19,336 nt of DNA, taken from NCBI GenBank assembly GCA_036399695.1, contig DASWMP010000134.1:1-19336 (forward strand), in the 5' to 3' direction. Under the pieces are notes generated by a model. The model saw nothing but the letters and a program-made list of their open reading frames with translations, was not told where the DNA came from and made no database searches. Source of the stretch: DASVEE01 sp036399695 (GTDB taxonomy: Bacteria; Acidobacteriota; Thermoanaerobaculia; Gp7-AA8). This document shows positions 1 through 7,535 of the stretch, piece after piece; position 1 is the stretch's first letter, and the number at the start of each line of letters is the position of its first letter. The position numbers and the translations under genes were made by a program.

Positions 1-874
1 CGGCCGGCAGGACGACGTCACCCGCGAGCGCCAGGATCCTGACGTGCGGGAAGCGGTCCTCAGGCGCGAGCGTCGACAGGAACCTCCGAAGGAACAGGAC
101 GGGCGGATGCAGCAGCGTGATCCGCTCCGATTCGAGCCACACGCGGAACTCCGCGAACGCCCGCGACGCGACGTCGAACGTGAAGACCGCAGCCCCCTGC
201 AGCAGCGCCCCGAACATGTCCGACTCCGACGCGGAGAAACTGCAGTGCGTCAGCAGCGACTGCCGGTCATCCATGGTGATGGCGTCGTACCGCGAGGAAA
301 GCCACACCCGATGGAGCACCGCCCTGTGACTCTTGACCACCCCTTTCGGCTTCCCGGTGGACCCGGAGGTGTAGAACAGCGTGGAGGCATCGCGCGGCGT
401 CGCCGTCAGGGGAGGGTTCCCATCGGTCCCATCGGTCCCATCCCCGAGCACCAGCACCTGGCAAATCCCGCCCACGATCCCCCGCGCCTCACGCTCGCGC
501 GCCGCGGTGGTCAACAGCAGGTCCGGTCCCACGTCCAGCAGAATCTCCCGCTGCGCCGCTGCCGGCGTGTGCGGATGAATGGCCACGTAGGTCTTGCCCG
601 CCTTGAGAATGGCCAGCGTTACGATGACCATCTCCGGCGATTGATCCACGAGGTACGCGACCCGCCCACTGCCGTACGGCGTGCGGCCGTGGATCGCGTG
701 GGCGAGGCGATTCACCGCGCGATTCAGCTCGGCATAAGTCCACGACCGGCCGTCACCGCGAAGCGCGAGCCGGTCCGGCACCTGCTGCACGACGATCTCG
801 AAGCGCGCGGGGACGGTCTGCTCGATATCGGCGCGAGTCAAGGACAGGCTGGCGTTAGGCATCTCAGGACGCAT
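1..874 (-). CDS. adenylation (AMP-binding, ANL superfamily) protein, 3' end outside window
   Basis: The reading frame is open from an ATG at 874 to base 1, giving about 291 residues of an N-terminal adenylation core; the gene continues out of the window. The ATP-binding A3 motif YTSGSTGKPKG lies at residues 168-178. The A4 region reads CSFSASESDMFGALLQGA, which aligns without gaps to the NRPS pattern SFDASVWEMFMALLTGA. The Asp that binds the alpha-amino group in amino-acid-activating domains is therefore Ser (about residue 214), so a non-alpha-amino acid substrate is likely. It probably activates a carboxylic acid as an adenylate for loading on a carrier protein. A carrier or reductase domain may follow outside the window. 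It lies downstream of the NRPS gene on the same strand and probably belongs to the same operon. A second in-frame ATG at 862 is an alternative start; neither has a clear Shine-Dalgarno. A 9-bp repeat (418-446) adds the residues GDGTDGTDG just before A3. Confidence 0.85.
   Translation of the reverse strand, partial: MRPEMPNASLSLTRADIEQTVPARFEIVVQQVPDRLALRGDGRSWTYAELNRAVNRLAHAIHGRTPYGSGRVAYLVDQSPEMVIVTLAILKAGKTYVAIHPHTPAAAQREILLDVGPDLLLTTAAREREARGIVGGICQVLVLGDGTDGTDGNPPLTATPRDASTLFYTSGSTGKPKGVVKSHRAVLHRVWLSSRYDAITMDDRQSLLTHCSFSASESDMFGALLQGAAVFTFDVASRAFAEFRVWLESERITLLHPPVLFLRRFLSTLAPEDRFPHVRILALAGDVVLPA
418..446. repeat. in-frame 9-bp tandem repeat (about 3 units) inside adenylation gene
   Basis: On the plus strand CCCATCGGT occurs at 419-427 and 428-436, with a third partial copy at 437-445. 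On the coding strand it is (ATGGGACCG)n, read as Gly-Thr-Asp repeats. It sits in the variable loop just upstream of the A3 P-loop motif. A related ATGGGAC repeat occupies the matching loop of the first A domain of the neighbouring NRPS (6566-6637). Confidence 0.8.
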
Positions 875-951
875 CTCGGAGTCAGTGGCGAGTAGCCATC
901 GCTCTTTTACACGTGTCGCCGAGCGGTGGCTACTCGCCAGCGCACTCCGAG
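875..951. repeat. 77-bp nearly perfect inverted repeat with ACACGTGT loop, copy 1
   Basis: Arms 875-904 and 921-951 are reverse complements over about 30 bp, except for a short mismatch or bulge near 883-885 and one base near 899. The loop carries the 8-bp palindrome ACACGTGT (909-916). It fills the gap between the NRPS stop (TAA at 953-955) and the ATG at 874 of the next gene. The same loop and stem-base sequence (CGCTCTTTTACACGTGT, 900-916) recurs at 19302-19318, so this is a dispersed repeat family. In RNA it would form a very stable hairpin that could reduce read-through into, or translation of, the downstream gene. Confidence 0.88.
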
Positions 952-952
952 A

Positions 953-3900
953 TTACGTCAGAACGATGCTCCCGACCTCCGTCTCGACCAACACCAGCTC
1001 CGAAACCAGGCCCGCTTCCCGCCGGTACTTTTCCAGCGCCTGATGCACGGCGGACGAGAGCGGGACACCCGAGCGCAGGTTGTGCTCGCGCGCGCGGAGC
1101 TCCGCCTCGCCCGGCAGCAGGATCTCGTCGATGCCTTGCATCCGCCTGGCGCCTTTCACCTCGTCGATCATCCGGTCGACGCGTGCCGAGAACTCGTCGC
1201 GCGAGAGAAAGAGCTCCGGATCGATGACGATGAAGAAGTGGCCAAAGTCCGGCCGCACGTCCTTCTGCTTGAGCCGCTCCCGGCGATGGTCGAGGCCGAA
1301 ACCGGCGCCGGTGAGCACGCCGCTGAGCGCTTCCATCACGAGCGCCAGTCCATAGCCTTTGTGCCCGCCGATCGGGATGCCGAGACCGGCGACGAGATCG
1401 GCGGGATCGACGGATGGACGCCCCGTGGAATCGAGGATCCAGCCGTGCGGCAACGCGCGCCCTTCTTCGAGGTGTTTGGCCACCTTGCCTTTCGCCGTCA
1501 CGCTCATCGACACGTCGAGGACGATCGGAAGGTGCCGCCCGGCCGGGATGCCGACGGCAAACGGGTTCGTGCCGAAGAGGGGAGTGACGCCACCGGCCGG
1601 CGCGAGCCACAACGCGCTGTTCGTCGTCCCCAGGCCGATCAGACCGCGATTGGCGGCTTGCAGCACGTAATGACCGGCAGCGCCGAAGTGGTTGGACCGG
1701 CGCACGCCGACCACGCCCACGCCGTTGGCGACGGCCTTCTGCATCGCCAGATCCATGGCCGCGAGTGCCACGAGCTGGCCGGGGCCGTTGTCGCCGTCGA
1801 GAAGTGCGCTGATGCCGGTCTCGCGCTCGACGCGGAACTGGGGGCGGGCGTTGGTCGCACCCGAGGCGAGCCGGCGCGCGTAGCGGGGAATCGCGCCGAG
1901 GTTGTGCGTCGGCTGCCCGCGCAGGCTGGCCTCGAGCTGCACCTCGGTCATGAGGGCGGCGTGCTCGCGCGAGAGCCCGGCACGCATGAGGGCTTCTTCG
2001 CCGCACCTGCGCGCGCTCTCCAGCGTCACACGGACCGGTGAGGCGTCCGAGGATTCCTGATGCATCGAAGGCGCTTCGGGGCCGGATGCCGCGCGCGCCA
2101 GCGCTCCGAGCGTCTGGTGGCGGAAGAGGTGATTCGGCGTCAGCGCGAGCCCGGCGAGGTTCGCCTCCTGGATCATGCGAATGCCCATCAGCGAGTCGCC
2201 GCCCAGATCGAAGAAGTTGTCGTCGGCGCGGACCTCGCCGACGCCCAGCGCTTGCGACCAGAGTCCGGCCAGCAGCAGTTCGGCCGGATGAGTCGCGGCG
2301 ACGCGCGCGGTGTCAGGTTGAGTGCTGCCGACGAGGAGAGCTTCCGCCGGTGCCAACGCGGCACGGTTCACCTTGCCGGTCGGCGTCAACGGCAGCGCAT
2401 CCACGGCCGCGATCACCGGCGGCACCATGTACGACGGCAGCCTCCCTTTCAACGACGCCCGCAGGGACGCGGCCAGCGTGCTCGCTTCCTCCAGGTGTGC
2501 AGCAGCGTCTTTCCGGAGGACCACGAACGCCACCAGCCGGTCCTCGCCGAACCGGTCGGACCGCACGACCACCGCGCATTCATCGACCCGAGGATCGGCC
2601 TTCAGCGCCGCCTCGATCTCGCCAGGCTCGATACGGAAGCCCCGCACCTTCACCTGCTGGTCGATGCGGCCGGCCAGCACGAGCGTGCCGTCCGACAGGC
2701 GCCGGGCCAGGTCGCCCGTTCTGTAGACGCGAGCGGTCGTCGACGAATCCTGCACGAACCGCCGCGCCGTCTCTTCCGGGCGGCCGAGATACCCGAGCCC
2801 GACGCCCGGGCCGCCAATGAGCAGCTCGCCGGCCACGCCCGGAGGCACGGACCGTCCGACGGAATCGACGATATGCACGCTCGTCCCCGGAATCGGGAGT
2901 CCAATAGGCACGCGGGACACCTCACCGCCGGCATCCGCGGCAATGGTGTGCATGGCCACGATCCCGGTCGTCTCCGTCTGCCCGTACATGTTGACGAGGC
3001 GGGCGCGATGGCCGACCGCCGCCCACTGCACCGGCACGTCCGAGAGGAGTGTCTCGCTCGCCGACAGCAGCAGCCGCAGCTCGTTGTCGAGCCGCGCGGT
3101 CCGCTCTTCGGCGGAGAGTCCAGCAACCTGCCGGATGACATGGCGCCAGTAGGAGGGGACGAGATCCGCGACCGTCACCCGCTCGGCCTTGATGCGGTCG
3201 AGCAGTGCGAGTGGATCGCGCAGTTCCTCTCGCGCTGCGATGACGACGGTCGCGCCGCACCAGAGCGGCAGGAGGAACTGCCGCATCGACGACGAGAATG
3301 CGAACGACGCCGTGTGCAGATACCGGTCATCCGCGGTAATGCCCAGCGCCTCGGCCATCGCCCCGAGATAGTGGGCGACGTTGCGGTGCGAGATCATCAC
3401 CCCCTTCGGCGGGCCGGTCGACCCGGAGGTGTAGATGACATAGGCGGGGTCCTCACCGGCGGTGCGAGGCGGTGCCACGGATTGCGCATCGCCACCGTCG
3501 CTGCCGGCGTCGTCGAGGCAGACGACCCTCGCCTCACCAGCAGGCAGCGACTCACGCAACGCGCACTCGGTAACGAGCACCGCCACGCGCGCATCGTCCA
3601 GCATGAAGGCGATGCGTTCATACGGATACTCCGGATCGATCGGCAGGTACACCCCGCGGCATTTCCAGACGGCGAGCAGCGCCACGACCGCATTCACCGA
3701 GCGTGACAGTCCCACGCCGACCAGCGTGCCCGCGCCGACTCCATGGCGCCGCAGCCGCCCCGCAAACGCTTCCGCCCGCGCCTCGAGATCGCCGTACGTC
3801 AGCGCCTCGTTCCCGCAGTGCACCGCCACCGCCTCCGGCGCCCGCGCCACCTGCGCCGCGAATCGTTCCAGAAAGGTGCCGTCCGCAGACATGCCCGCCG

Positions 3901-6900
3901 CACCACCTCCGGAAATCGAAAATCGGAAATCCGACATCGCATCATCACGCAGCGGCAGCGCCGAAAGCCGGCAATCCGCATTCGCCACGACACCGTCGAG
4001 CAGCGCCTCGTACGCCGCGGCCATGCCGGCGATCGTCGTCTCGTCGAACAGGTCCGTCGAGTATTGCCAGACCGCGCGCAGTCCTTCGGCAGTTTCGGAG
4101 AGGTAGAGCGTGAGATCGAATTTCGCCGATGACGCGGCAGCCGAGTAGGGGGCCACCTCGACGTCCGGCGCGAACGCGTCCGACGAGCCGGGGAAGTTCT
4201 GGAACGCGAACATCACCTGGAACAGCGGAGTGCGTCCGGCGTGACGCGGCGGACGCAGCGCCTCGACGACGTCTTCGAACGGCAAGTCCTGATTGGCAAA
4301 CGCACCGCGGGCGAAACGGCGGACGCGCTGCAGGTACGCGCGAAACGATGGATCGCCCGACAGGTCCCCGCGCATCACGAGCGTATTCGCAAAGAAGCCG
4401 ATCAGGCCTTCGGTGGCGGGGTGCGGACGGTTGGCGATGGGCGTGCCGACGGCGAGGTCTTCCTGCCCGGAGTAGCGGAGCAGCAAGGCCTGGAAGGCGG
4501 CCAGCATCGTCATGAACAGCGTGACGCCTTCCTCCCGGCTGAGTACTTTCAACGACGCCGCCGTGTCGCGGCCGATCGTCGCCACCCACCCCGCACCGTC
4601 GTGCGTCGGCTGCGCCGGGCGCGGACGGTCCGCCGGCAGATCCAGGACCGTGCGCAGATCCGCGAGCGCCTCGCGCCAGAAGCGAAGCTGCGTCTCGCGG
4701 ACGCCTTTCTCATCGTGCCGCTCGCGCTGCCACGCCGCGTAATCGGCATACTGGATCGGCAGGTCCGGCAGCGGTGACGAACGCCCTTCCGCGAAGGCAC
4801 CATACAGCGTGCCCAGCTCGCGGATCAGTACACCCGTCGACCAGCCATCGGAGACGATGTGGTGCATCGTCAGCAGCAGCACGTGCTCGCGTTCGTCCAA
4901 CTGCACGAGCAGCGGCCGGAACAACGTCTCGCGCGCGAGATGAAACGGCCTCCCGCGCTCCTCGACGGCCAGGCGGCGCAGTTCGTCCTCGCGCTGCGCG
5001 GCCGGGACCCGGGCGAGCGTGACGACCGGCAACCGCAGTGGTGCCGGCTCGGCGACGTGCGCGAACGGCTGTCCGTCAGCCACACGGAAAGTCGTGCGCA
5101 GCACCTCGTGCCGCCGCCGGATTTCGCCGAGACTCTCCTCGAGGGCTCCGGCGTTCAGCCGACCGGACCAGCGCAGCGCCACCTGCATGTTGTACGCGGG
5201 GTTGCCGGGCTCGAGCTGGTCGAGCAGCCAGAGACGCTGCTGCCCGAACGACAGGGGACGCTGGTCGCCGTGCTGCCGCGCGACGATCGCTCCCTCTGCG
5301 CCCGTGCTGGTGTCGATGGCGGCGGCGAGCTCCGTCACCGTCGGATGCTCGAACAGACTGTCCGCGGCGAGCTCGATCCCGAACGTCTCGTTGAGGCGCG
5401 AGATCACCCGCATGGCCGACAGCGAGTCTCCTCCGGCCTGGAAGAAGTCATCATGCGTTCCCAGCCGCACGCTGCCCAGCACCTCGGCGAAGACCGCCAG
5501 CACGTCTGCTTCGACCTGATTCGCCGGCGCGATAGTGTTTTCCGCCGCACCAGCAGCATCCGTCTGCACGAGACCCAGCACTTCCGCCAGCCGTACACGC
5601 TGCAGCTTCCCTGACGAGCCCACCGGAATCGTATCGACGATCACAATCGGCTGTGGCACCTTGAACGGGGCGACCCGCTCGGCGACGAAACGCCGCAGCG
5701 TCCCGGCAGTCACGGCGGCGGCCGAGCGCAGCACCACAGCCGCCGCGACGCGCTGACCGAGAGTAGGGTGGGGCACGGCGAAGACCACGGCCTCGCGGAC
5801 CCCGGGGTGCTCCAGCAGCGCCGCTTCGACTTCCTGCGGCGCGATCTTCTCGCCGCCGCGGTTGATCACATCCGTCAGCCGCCCGGTGACGAACAGATGA
5901 CCATCCTCGTCCAGATAGCCGAGATCGCCCGTGCGGAGCCAGCCGGGAACGCAGACGTTCTCGCCTCGAATGGCGATCTCGCCGTCAAAGATCGCAATCT
6001 CCGGCCCCGCCGCCTTGCCCACGGAGCCCTGCTTCCGCACATGAGGCGGCAAACGGTTGCTCGCAATCTGCGGAGCCGCCTCGGTCATGCCATACGCCTC
6101 GAGGAACGGCACCCCGAACAGCTCTTCGAGCTCGACGGCCAGTTCACGCGGCATCGCCGCCGACGCCGACCGGATGAATCGCAACGACGACCGCGCCGCC
6201 CGCCCAGGCTGACGGCGGGCTTCCTCGACGATGGCCCGATGAATCGTCGGCGAAGCCGTGAACCAGGTCGGCCTGTACTCGTCGAGCCAGTCGAAGAACG
6301 CCTGCGGAGAAAGTCCCGCCGGGCATACCACGCTGCCGCCGGCCGCGAGCGACGCAAAGACCGCGCTCAGCCCATGGATGTGAAAGAGCGGCATGACGCT
6401 CAGACAGCGGTCCGCGGCCGTCAGCTCCAGAGCCGCGCCGATCGCTTCCGCCGCCGCCACGACGTTGCGCTGCATGAGGGTGACGAGCTTCGGCTCGGCG
6501 GTGGTACCGGAGGTCTGCAGGATGAGCACCGGGTCGTTCCGGTGAGCCGTCCCGAACCGTGGTGGGACTAATGGGACAGATGGGACAGATGGGACCAATG
6601 AATCTCCCAGAGGTCCCATCTGTCCCCTTGGTCCCATCGCGTCCAACGTAAACCGCCCGGCCTCCCGCCCCACCGCCGCGAGCTCCAGCACCGGCGCCCC
6701 GAGCCTCTGCGCGACCGCCGCCGCCGGAGACGCGCTCCCCGCCGGCACCAGCACCGCGTCCGGCGCAGCTCGCCCAACCCCCATCTCCAGCTCCCGCGCC
6801 CGCAAGCCAGGGTTGAACGGCAGACATGTCGCGCCGGCCGAAACGCAAAGAAACGCCGCCGCCATCTCCGCCCCGTCTGGTAGCACCATCGCAATCCGGC

Positions 6901-7117
6901 TCGAGCGCCCCAGCCTCAGCGCGTTGAGCCGGTCCACGATCTCATCCGCCTGCCGGATCAACTGCCCGTACGTAAAAGGCACCCGCCCCGGCGCCAGCAA
7001 CGCCGGCGCGCCCGGGCTGCGCTCCGCCTGGATTCTGAGCAAATCCACCAGCACCCGCGGCTGACCGGCGCCCGGCGTCACCTGCGATTCATCCACTGAA
7101 TGCATAGTAGCGAACAT
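953..7117 (-). CDS. nonribosomal peptide synthetase, A-PCP-C-A-PCP with C-terminal Ldh2-family dehydrogenase
   Basis: A cytosolic two-module assembly enzyme of about 2054 residues. Order from the ATG at 7117: A1 about 21-515, of acyl-CoA-ligase type (TSGTTAEPK 202-210, AYGMTE 341-346, NRGGEKI 419-425, SSGKLQR 501-507), so probably an acyl loading domain. PCP1 has GGDSL with phosphopantetheine Ser565. The C domain, about 620-1050, has intact HHIVSDG at 752-758. A2, about 1083-1591, has YTSGSTGPPKG at 1229-1239, MYGQTETT at 1377-1384 and catalytic Lys1582 in PTGKVNR, but Ser1275 replaces the amine-binding Asp. PCP2 has GGDSL with Ser1642. The C-terminal 340 residues, about 1694-2031, are a full-length malate/L-lactate dehydrogenase (Ldh2) domain: LRGQPTH with candidate catalytic His1738, RSNHFGAAGHY, GTNPFAVGIP and HKGYGLA at 1919-1925. 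There is no thioesterase, terminal reductase or epimerase. The start was chosen because residues upstream (to 7339) resemble no domain and GGGAG lies 4 nt before this ATG; ATG 7105 is an alternative. Product unknown. Confidence 0.9.
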   Translation of the reverse strand: MFATMHSVDESQVTPGAGQPRVLVDLLRIQAERSPGAPALLAPGRVPFTYGQLIRQADEIVDRLNALRLGRSSRIAMVLPDGAEMAAAFLCVSAGATCLPFNPGLRARELEMGVGRAAPDAVLVPAGSASPAAAVAQRLGAPVLELAAVGREAGRFTLDAMGPRGQMGPLGDSLVPSVPSVPLVPPRFGTAHRNDPVLILQTSGTTAEPKLVTLMQRNVVAAAEAIGAALELTAADRCLSVMPLFHIHGLSAVFASLAAGGSVVCPAGLSPQAFFDWLDEYRPTWFTASPTIHRAIVEEARRQPGRAARSSLRFIRSASAAMPRELAVELEELFGVPFLEAYGMTEAAPQIASNRLPPHVRKQGSVGKAAGPEIAIFDGEIAIRGENVCVPGWLRTGDLGYLDEDGHLFVTGRLTDVINRGGEKIAPQEVEAALLEHPGVREAVVFAVPHPTLGQRVAAAVVLRSAAAVTAGTLRRFVAERVAPFKVPQPIVIVDTIPVGSSGKLQRVRLAEVLGLVQTDAAGAAENTIAPANQVEADVLAVFAEVLGSVRLGTHDDFFQAGGDSLSAMRVISRLNETFGIELAADSLFEHPTVTELAAAIDTSTGAEGAIVARQHGDQRPLSFGQQRLWLLDQLEPGNPAYNMQVALRWSGRLNAGALEESLGEIRRRHEVLRTTFRVADGQPFAHVAEPAPLRLPVVTLARVPAAQREDELRRLAVEERGRPFHLARETLFRPLLVQLDEREHVLLLTMHHIVSDGWSTGVLIRELGTLYGAFAEGRSSPLPDLPIQYADYAAWQRERHDEKGVRETQLRFWREALADLRTVLDLPADRPRPAQPTHDGAGWVATIGRDTAASLKVLSREEGVTLFMTMLAAFQALLLRYSGQEDLAVGTPIANRPHPATEGLIGFFANTLVMRGDLSGDPSFRAYLQRVRRFARGAFANQDLPFEDVVEALRPPRHAGRTPLFQVMFAFQNFPGSSDAFAPDVEVAPYSAAASSAKFDLTLYLSETAEGLRAVWQYSTDLFDETTIAGMAAAYEALLDGVVANADCRLSALPLRDDAMSDFRFSISGGGAAGMSADGTFLERFAAQVARAPEAVAVHCGNEALTYGDLEARAEAFAGRLRRHGVGAGTLVGVGLSRSVNAVVALLAVWKCRGVYLPIDPEYPYERIAFMLDDARVAVLVTECALRESLPAGEARVVCLDDAGSDGGDAQSVAPPRTAGEDPAYVIYTSGSTGPPKGVMISHRNVAHYLGAMAEALGITADDRYLHTASFAFSSSMRQFLLPLWCGATVVIAAREELRDPLALLDRIKAERVTVADLVPSYWRHVIRQVAGLSAEERTARLDNELRLLLSASETLLSDVPVQWAAVGHRARLVNMYGQTETTGIVAMHTIAADAGGEVSRVPIGLPIPGTSVHIVDSVGRSVPPGVAGELLIGGPGVGLGYLGRPEETARRFVQDSSTTARVYRTGDLARRLSDGTLVLAGRIDQQVKVRGFRIEPGEIEAALKADPRVDECAVVVRSDRFGEDRLVAFVVLRKDAAAHLEEASTLAASLRASLKGRLPSYMVPPVIAAVDALPLTPTGKVNRAALAPAEALLVGSTQPDTARVAATHPAELLLAGLWSQALGVGEVRADDNFFDLGGDSLMGIRMIQEANLAGLALTPNHLFRHQTLGALARAASGPEAPSMHQESSDASPVRVTLESARRCGEEALMRAGLSREHAALMTEVQLEASLRGQPTHNLGAIPRYARRLASGATNARPQFRVERETGISALLDGDNGPGQLVALAAMDLAMQKAVANGVGVVGVRRSNHFGAAGHYVLQAANRGLIGLGTTNSALWLAPAGGVTPLFGTNPFAVGIPAGRHLPIVLDVSMSVTAKGKVAKHLEEGRALPHGWILDSTGRPSVDPADLVAGLGIPIGGHKGYGLALVMEALSGVLTGAGFGLDHRRERLKQKDVRPDFGHFFIVIDPELFLSRDEFSARVDRMIDEVKGARRMQGIDEILLPGEAELRAREHNLRSGVPLSSAVHQALEKYRREAGLVSELVLVETEVGSIVLT
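1025..2038 (-). other. Ldh2-type oxidoreductase domain fused to the NRPS C-terminus
   Basis: Domain-level entry. This family uses NAD(P)H to interconvert 2-keto acids and 2-hydroxy acids (malate, lactate, ureidoglycolate) or to reduce cyclic imines such as piperideine-2-carboxylate. The catalytic His-bearing segment (LRGQPTH, normally LRGxxSHG), the RSNHFG motif, the substrate-side GTNPFAVGIP segment and the C-terminal HKGYGLALVMEALSGVLTG segment are all present in order. The domain is therefore probably functional rather than a remnant. The residue after the catalytic His is Asn instead of the usual Gly. Family members normally stand alone at about 330-350 residues, and the fused copy is that length. 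It follows PCP2 in the same frame with only a linker of about 15 residues. Confidence 0.85.
6566..6637. repeat. ATGGGAC repeat cluster with 14-bp inverted arms inside the A1 domain
   Basis: The 14-mer GGGACAGATGGGAC occurs at 6573-6586 and, overlapping, at 6582-6595. Its exact reverse complement is at 6613-6626, giving a 14-bp stem with a 17-nt loop. A further GGTCCCAT follows at 6630-6637. On the coding strand the insert is read as a low-complexity stretch including SLVPSVPSVPLVPP, just before the A3 motif of A1. The frame is kept. It looks like a short repeat tolerated in a surface loop. Confidence 0.8.
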
Positions 7118-7357
7118 CCCGCTCCCATCTCGCCGGCCGCGTTGCCTCCTTGACACCACCCGCAGCCCATGCGCAAACGCATTCCGTTCTCGCACTTCGA
7201 AGACGCCGAATTCCCGTTCAGGCGTCCCCGCCCCCCTCGTCCTCCACTCGCTGCACGTTGGATGACGCGTGAGCGAGTCTCGTAGCGTGGTGGCGCGCCA
7301 CCGCCCTCCGACATCACAGCGTAGCGGGCGCCTCCGCACGTCTGTTCACCAGCTTCT

Positions 7358-7389
7358 GTGGAGGACGGACAATCTTGTCCGTCACGCGA
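7358..7389. repeat. 32-bp palindromic dispersed repeat, copy 1
   Basis: The core GACGGACAA-TC-TTGTCCGTC is a 9-bp perfect inverted repeat with a 2-nt loop. The full 32 bp recur at 18587-18618 with one mismatch. Both copies lie in intergenic DNA between divergent genes. It could be a REP-like element or a shared operator; the sequence alone does not decide. Confidence 0.8.
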
Positions 7390-7408
7390 GGACGTACCTC
7401 ACGGACAC

Positions 7409-7426
7409 GCGCCGCCGGCGCTTTTT
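7409..7426 (+). terminator. terminator-like hairpin with T5 tract in YihY leader
   Basis: GCGCC-GCC-GGCGC (7409-7421) is followed directly by TTTTT (7422-7426), the shape of a short intrinsic terminator on the plus strand. It lies about 110 bp before the YihY start with no plus-strand gene upstream in the window. It may block stray transcription or act as an attenuator. The stem is only 5 bp, so this is weak. Confidence 0.4.
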
Positions 7427-7475
7427 CGCCGTTCGCTCTGCTCTCGCACCTACTCCCCGCAACCCCATCCCGCAG

Positions 7476-7503
7476 TCGACGCCGATGCTCCTTCCGGCGT
7501 CGA
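7476..7503 (+). promoter_or_regulatory. 9-bp hairpin in 5' leader of YihY gene
   Basis: TCGACGCCG (7476-7484) and CGGCGTCGA (7495-7503) are perfect inverted arms around a 10-nt loop, 32 bp before the ATG at 7536. It could affect mRNA stability or translation. No known riboswitch pattern is recognised. Confidence 0.35.
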
Positions 7504-7535
7504 TCTTGCTGGTTTGTTCGTGAGGATCAGGCCGC

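Larger units (their letters stand above)
7118..7535. other. divergent intergenic region between NRPS operon and YihY gene
   Basis: About 420 bp with no convincing gene. An open frame runs from 7339 into the NRPS but its 74 extra residues look like random GC-rich translation. The region holds a 14-bp perfect palindrome GGTGGCGCGCCACC (7289-7302), a 32-bp palindromic repeat (7358-7389), a terminator-like hairpin (7409-7426) and another hairpin (7476-7503). Promoters for both flanking genes should lie here, but I could not assign good -35/-10 boxes. Confidence 0.6.

Noticed and set aside
926..5614. Long plus-strand open frames opposite the NRPS (926-2041, 2060-3706, 4859-5614 and others)
   Set aside because: Arg/His/Pro-rich shadow translations with no domain. 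The opposite strand encodes intact NRPS and Ldh2 motifs throughout.
7118..7339. N-terminal extension of the NRPS to an ATG at 7339
   Set aside because: The extra 74 residues have no NRPS similarity and read like intergenic GC-rich DNA. A better-placed ATG with GGGAG exists at 7117.
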